From Chitinophagaceae bacterium (GTDB lineage Bacteria; Bacteroidota; Bacteroidia; Chitinophagales; Chitinophagaceae), in contig PMSV01000023.1 in the NCBI GenBank assembly GCA_003168265.1, forward strand, positions 649,205 through 713,204: a DNA stretch of 64,000 nucleotides. Direction: 5' to 3'. The number at the start of each line of letters is the position of its first letter. Position 1 is the first letter of the stretch. The position numbers and the translations under genes were made by a program. Below the pieces are notes generated by a model. The model saw only the letters and a list, made by a program, of their open reading frames with translations. It was not told the DNA's origin and ran no database searches. This document shows positions 61,943 to 64,000 of the stretch, piece by piece.

Positions 61943-62827
61943 TCAAATTTGACTGATATAAGCCTTTAGCCTGGCATGAATTCCTGAACTCAATGGCACG
62001 AGGGGTAAACGAAGGTAATTTTCAATCAGTCCCAATTCGAAAAGTGCCGCTTTGACGCCGGCCGGATTGTTTTCTGCAAAAAGATATTCATAGGCCTCGA
62101 TAAGTTCGTCATTCAATAGTTTGGCCGACTTGATTTCCGCGCTAAGCGCGGTTCTTACCATTTCTGAAAATTTCTTCGGAAAACTATTGGCTGCCACGCT
62201 GATCACTCCATCCATTCCGCATACGATCTGCGGGAAGGCAAGGGCATCATCCCCGCTTACCACGAGGAAATCCGCAGGCTTGTCGCGCAGTATCTGCATG
62301 CATTGAGCCATATCGCCTCCTGCTTCTTTGATGCCTGCAATATTCTCCACTTCCCTGGCCAGTCTGAGCACGGTCGAAGCATTGATATTTCTTCCGGTTC
62401 TGGAAGGAACATTGTAAAGTATGATGGGTTTGGCCGACGCTTCTGCAAATGCCTTATAGTGCTGGAAAAGGCCCTCCTGGCTTGGCTTGCTATAAGAGGG
62501 AGAAGAGCTTAAAATGGCCTCTGCATCCTGAAGCGGTATTTTGCCGAGGTCTTCGACGATTTCCCGTGTATTATTACCCCCGATTCCCACTATGACCGGA
62601 ACCCTTTTATCTATTTTACTGAAGGTAAAATTGACGATATCGATCTTCTCTTGTTTTGAAAGCGTTGGCGTTTCCCCGGTAGTGCCTAAGGTTAGAACAT
62701 ATTCGACGCCATTGGCTATGACATAATCGATTACCCGGCCCAGGGCATCGTAATCGATATCCAGATTCCCTTTAAATGGGGTGACCAAAGCAACACCGGT
62801 ACCCCGAAGAAGAGTTTTAAGATCCAT
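61943..62827 (-). CDS. dapA: 4-hydroxy-tetrahydrodipicolinate synthase
   Basis: 294 residues, the usual length of DapA. The pyruvate aldolase TIM barrel shows LGTTGETPTL (T49/T50 near the proton relay), PIILYNVPSRTGRNI (catalytic Tyr) and AGIKEAGGD (Schiff-base Lys). It condenses pyruvate with aspartate semialdehyde, the first committed step of lysine and diaminopimelate synthesis. Other N-acetylneuraminate-lyase-family enzymes resemble it, but these motifs and the context (next to accA, a core gene) support DapA. The ATG is 44 bp from the accA stop. Confidence 0.93.
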   Translation of the reverse strand: MDLKTLLRGTGVALVTPFKGNLDIDYDALGRVIDYVIANGVEYVLTLGTTGETPTLSKQEKIDIVNFTFSKIDKRVPVIVGIGGNNTREIVEDLGKIPLQDAEAILSSSPSYSKPSQEGLFQHYKAFAEASAKPIILYNVPSRTGRNINASTVLRLAREVENIAGIKEAGGDMAQCMQILRDKPADFLVVSGDDALAFPQIVCGMDGVISVAANSFPKKFSEMVRTALSAEIKSAKLLNDELIEAYEYLFAENNPAGVKAALFELGLIENYLRLPLVPLSSGIHARLKAYISQI

Positions 62828-62871
62828 TTTAATGAATTAGTATTTTCAACATTTATGCCTTGATTTAGATC

Positions 62872-63849
62872 CTAGGCAGAAACCTCATCCCAGAAACCCA
62901 TACGACTAAACTTTTCAATCCTTTTTTCTACCCGGTATTCCGGAGAAAACTGTTTAAGCTCATACAAGGTACTGATCAGCTTAGGCTTCAGCAGGGCAGC
63001 CGCTTCATCATAATTCCAATGCGCCCCTCCTAAGGGCTCCGGAATAATATCGTCGATCAGCCCGAACTGATGCATATTCTCCGAAGTAAGCTTAAGTTCC
63101 TCGGCCGCCTTCTCTTTCTGGGCCCAGCTCCTCCACAGAATCGAACTGCAATTCTCCGGGGAAATTACTGTGTACCAGGAATTTTCCAACATGAAAACCC
63201 GATCTCCCACCCCGATGCCCAAGGCGCCCCCAGAAGCGCCTTCGCCAATAATCACACAGATCACCGGAACCTTCAGACGGATCATCTCATATATATTACG
63301 GGCAATGGCCTCGCCCTGCCCCCTCTCTTCTGCTTCAAGGCCCGGATAGGCTCCAGGTGTGTCGATTAAGGTGACCACAGGTTTATCGAATTTTTCTGCC
63401 AGCTTCATTAGGCGGAGGGCTTTGCGGTACCCTTCCGGATTAGCCATCCCGAAATTGCGCATCTGCCTCATTTTAGTATTCGTGCCCTTCTGCTGCCCGA
63501 TCATCATCACTGTCTGTTCTCCCAATTGGGCAAATCCACCTACCATGGCCTTGTCATCCCTTACATTCCGGTCTCCATAGAGTTCTACGAAATGAGTGCA
63601 CATTTTGTCAATGTATTTCATGGTATAAGGGCGATCAGGATGACGGCTCAACTGAACCTTTTGCCATGGAGTCAACGCGCGTGTAATATCTCTTCTCTTC
63701 TCTAAAATCTGTTCTTCCAGCTTCTTAATTGAATCACTCAGATCAACTTTTGTCTTCTCAGAAGCCAGTTTCAGTTTTTCTATTTCATCAAACAAATCCC
63801 TGATTGGTTTCTCAAAATCCAGGAATTGTCTGTTTTTATCCTGCGGCAT
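62872..63849 (-). CDS. accA: acetyl-CoA carboxylase carboxyltransferase subunit alpha
   Basis: 325 residues, close to the 319 of the classic subunit. The conserved N-terminal helix is [21 protein letters not shown]. The crotonase-like core has [73 protein letters not shown] and [21 protein letters not shown]. With the beta subunit it transfers carboxyl from biotin to acetyl-CoA for malonyl-CoA synthesis. It lies upstream of dapA on the same strand. Confidence 0.96.
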   Translation of the reverse strand: MPQDKNRQFLDFEKPIRDLFDEIEKLKLASEKTKVDLSDSIKKLEEQILEKRRDITRALTPWQKVQLSRHPDRPYTMKYIDKMCTHFVELYGDRNVRDDKAMVGGFAQLGEQTVMMIGQQKGTNTKMRQMRNFGMANPEGYRKALRLMKLAEKFDKPVVTLIDTPGAYPGLEAEERGQGEAIARNIYEMIRLKVPVICVIIGEGASGGALGIGVGDRVFMLENSWYTVISPENCSSILWRSWAQKEKAAEELKLTSENMHQFGLIDDIIPEPLGGAHWNYDEAAALLKPKLISTLYELKQFSPEYRVEKRIEKFSRMGFWDEVSA

Positions 63850-63908
63850 TTTTGGTCAAAAATTAGATGAATTGTAAAATTAAGGGAAGGAGATATTGAA
63901 TTGAAAGT

Positions 63909-63940
63909 TTTGTTTGAAAATGCCAATTCTCCTATCTTTG
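63909..63940 (+). promoter_or_regulatory. promoter of the tRNA-Asp gene
   Basis: TTTG (63909-63912), a 20-nt spacer and TATCTTTG (63933-63940), a perfect TAnnTTTG. The predicted start is about 12-15 nt before the tRNA 5' end. Confidence 0.6.
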
Positions 63941-63960
63941 CCGTCCTTTAAGAAAAGGTT

Positions 63961-64000
63961 GGATCGGTAGTTCAGTTAGTTAGAATGCCGCCCTGTCATC
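63961..64000 (+). tRNA. tRNA-Asp (GTC), 5' part, cut by the window end
   Basis: The acceptor strand GGATCGG, T8/A9, D-stem GTTC/GAAT-type with AGTTAGTTA loop, and anticodon stem CCGCC followed by loop CTGTCAT are present. The anticodon is GTC, decoding Asp. The 3' half lies outside the window, so length and CCA cannot be checked. Confidence 0.85.

Overview
The window looks like chromosome from a Bacteroidota bacterium, most likely of the Chitinophagaceae type. The evidence is a SusC/SusD pair, a C-terminal Por (type IX) secretion sorting domain, ECF sigma factors paired with membrane anti-sigma-like proteins, and promoters of the Bacteroidota form (TTG/TTTG, about 19 nt, then TAnnTTTG). Shine-Dalgarno sequences are weak and there are several TTG/GTG starts. 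No rRNA, CRISPR array, transposase or prophage gene was seen. The only RNA gene is the 5' part of a tRNA-Asp at the right edge.

Layout. (1) 118-14364: housekeeping and stress genes. These are two DsrE-like proteins, an ECF sigma/anti-sigma operon with two DUF4097-like proteins, a histone-H1-tailed YCII protein, an acyltransferase, a cation/proton antiporter, a probable zinc-type TonB receptor with a small His/Cys protein, an EXPERA membrane protein, an SDR, and a second ECF sigma overlapping a hybrid membrane/beta-barrel protein. (2) 14391-34696: a tightly packed surface-polysaccharide locus in six alternating strand blocks. It has a phosphoglycosyl transferase, six glycosyltransferases, two polymerase/ligase-like membrane proteins and a fused ABC flippase. 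It also has a set of modifying enzymes: three radical SAM proteins (two B12-binding), three methyltransferases, an amidohydrolase and a nucleotidyltransferase. A GT39-like gene in it has apparently lost its middle. (3) 34697-43095: a ferritin-like DUF892 protein, a 1610-aa type IX-secreted Gly-rich protein, long AT-rich spacers and two small genes, one a 51-aa His/Asp-rich lipoprotein. (4) 43096-61752: the most interesting part, a coherent catabolic/sensing locus. It holds a Tat lipoprotein plus GMC oxidoreductase, an exported double-thioredoxin protein, a 975-aa membrane one-component regulator (propeller, Y_Y_Y, TM, LuxR-type HTH), an operon of TolB-like / TIM-barrel isomerase / Gfo-Idh / RpiA-like / TolB-like proteins, and SusC/SusD. 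(5) 61943-64000: dapA, accA and tRNA-Asp.

Main discovery. Four intergenic regions of part 4 carry pairs of a direct repeat, GATGTRG-N4-GATGTRG (11-bp period), usually two pairs per region about 42-54 bp apart. At the two best sites (before the first TolB-like gene and before SusC) the promoter-proximal copy is followed by exactly 31 bp and a TAnnTTTG -7 box, and the start codon lies exactly 55 nt after the start of that box. A third site has the same spacing to TATTTTTA, then a Rho-independent terminator within about 100 nt, upstream of the GMC operon. This looks like the operator of one regulon controlling the whole locus, plausibly read by the 975-aa regulator encoded inside it. The locus has outer-membrane uptake and periplasmic oxidation but no recognisable glycoside hydrolase. 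That fits an oxidative (for example 3-keto-glycoside) route or uptake of an unusual sugar; the substrate is unknown.
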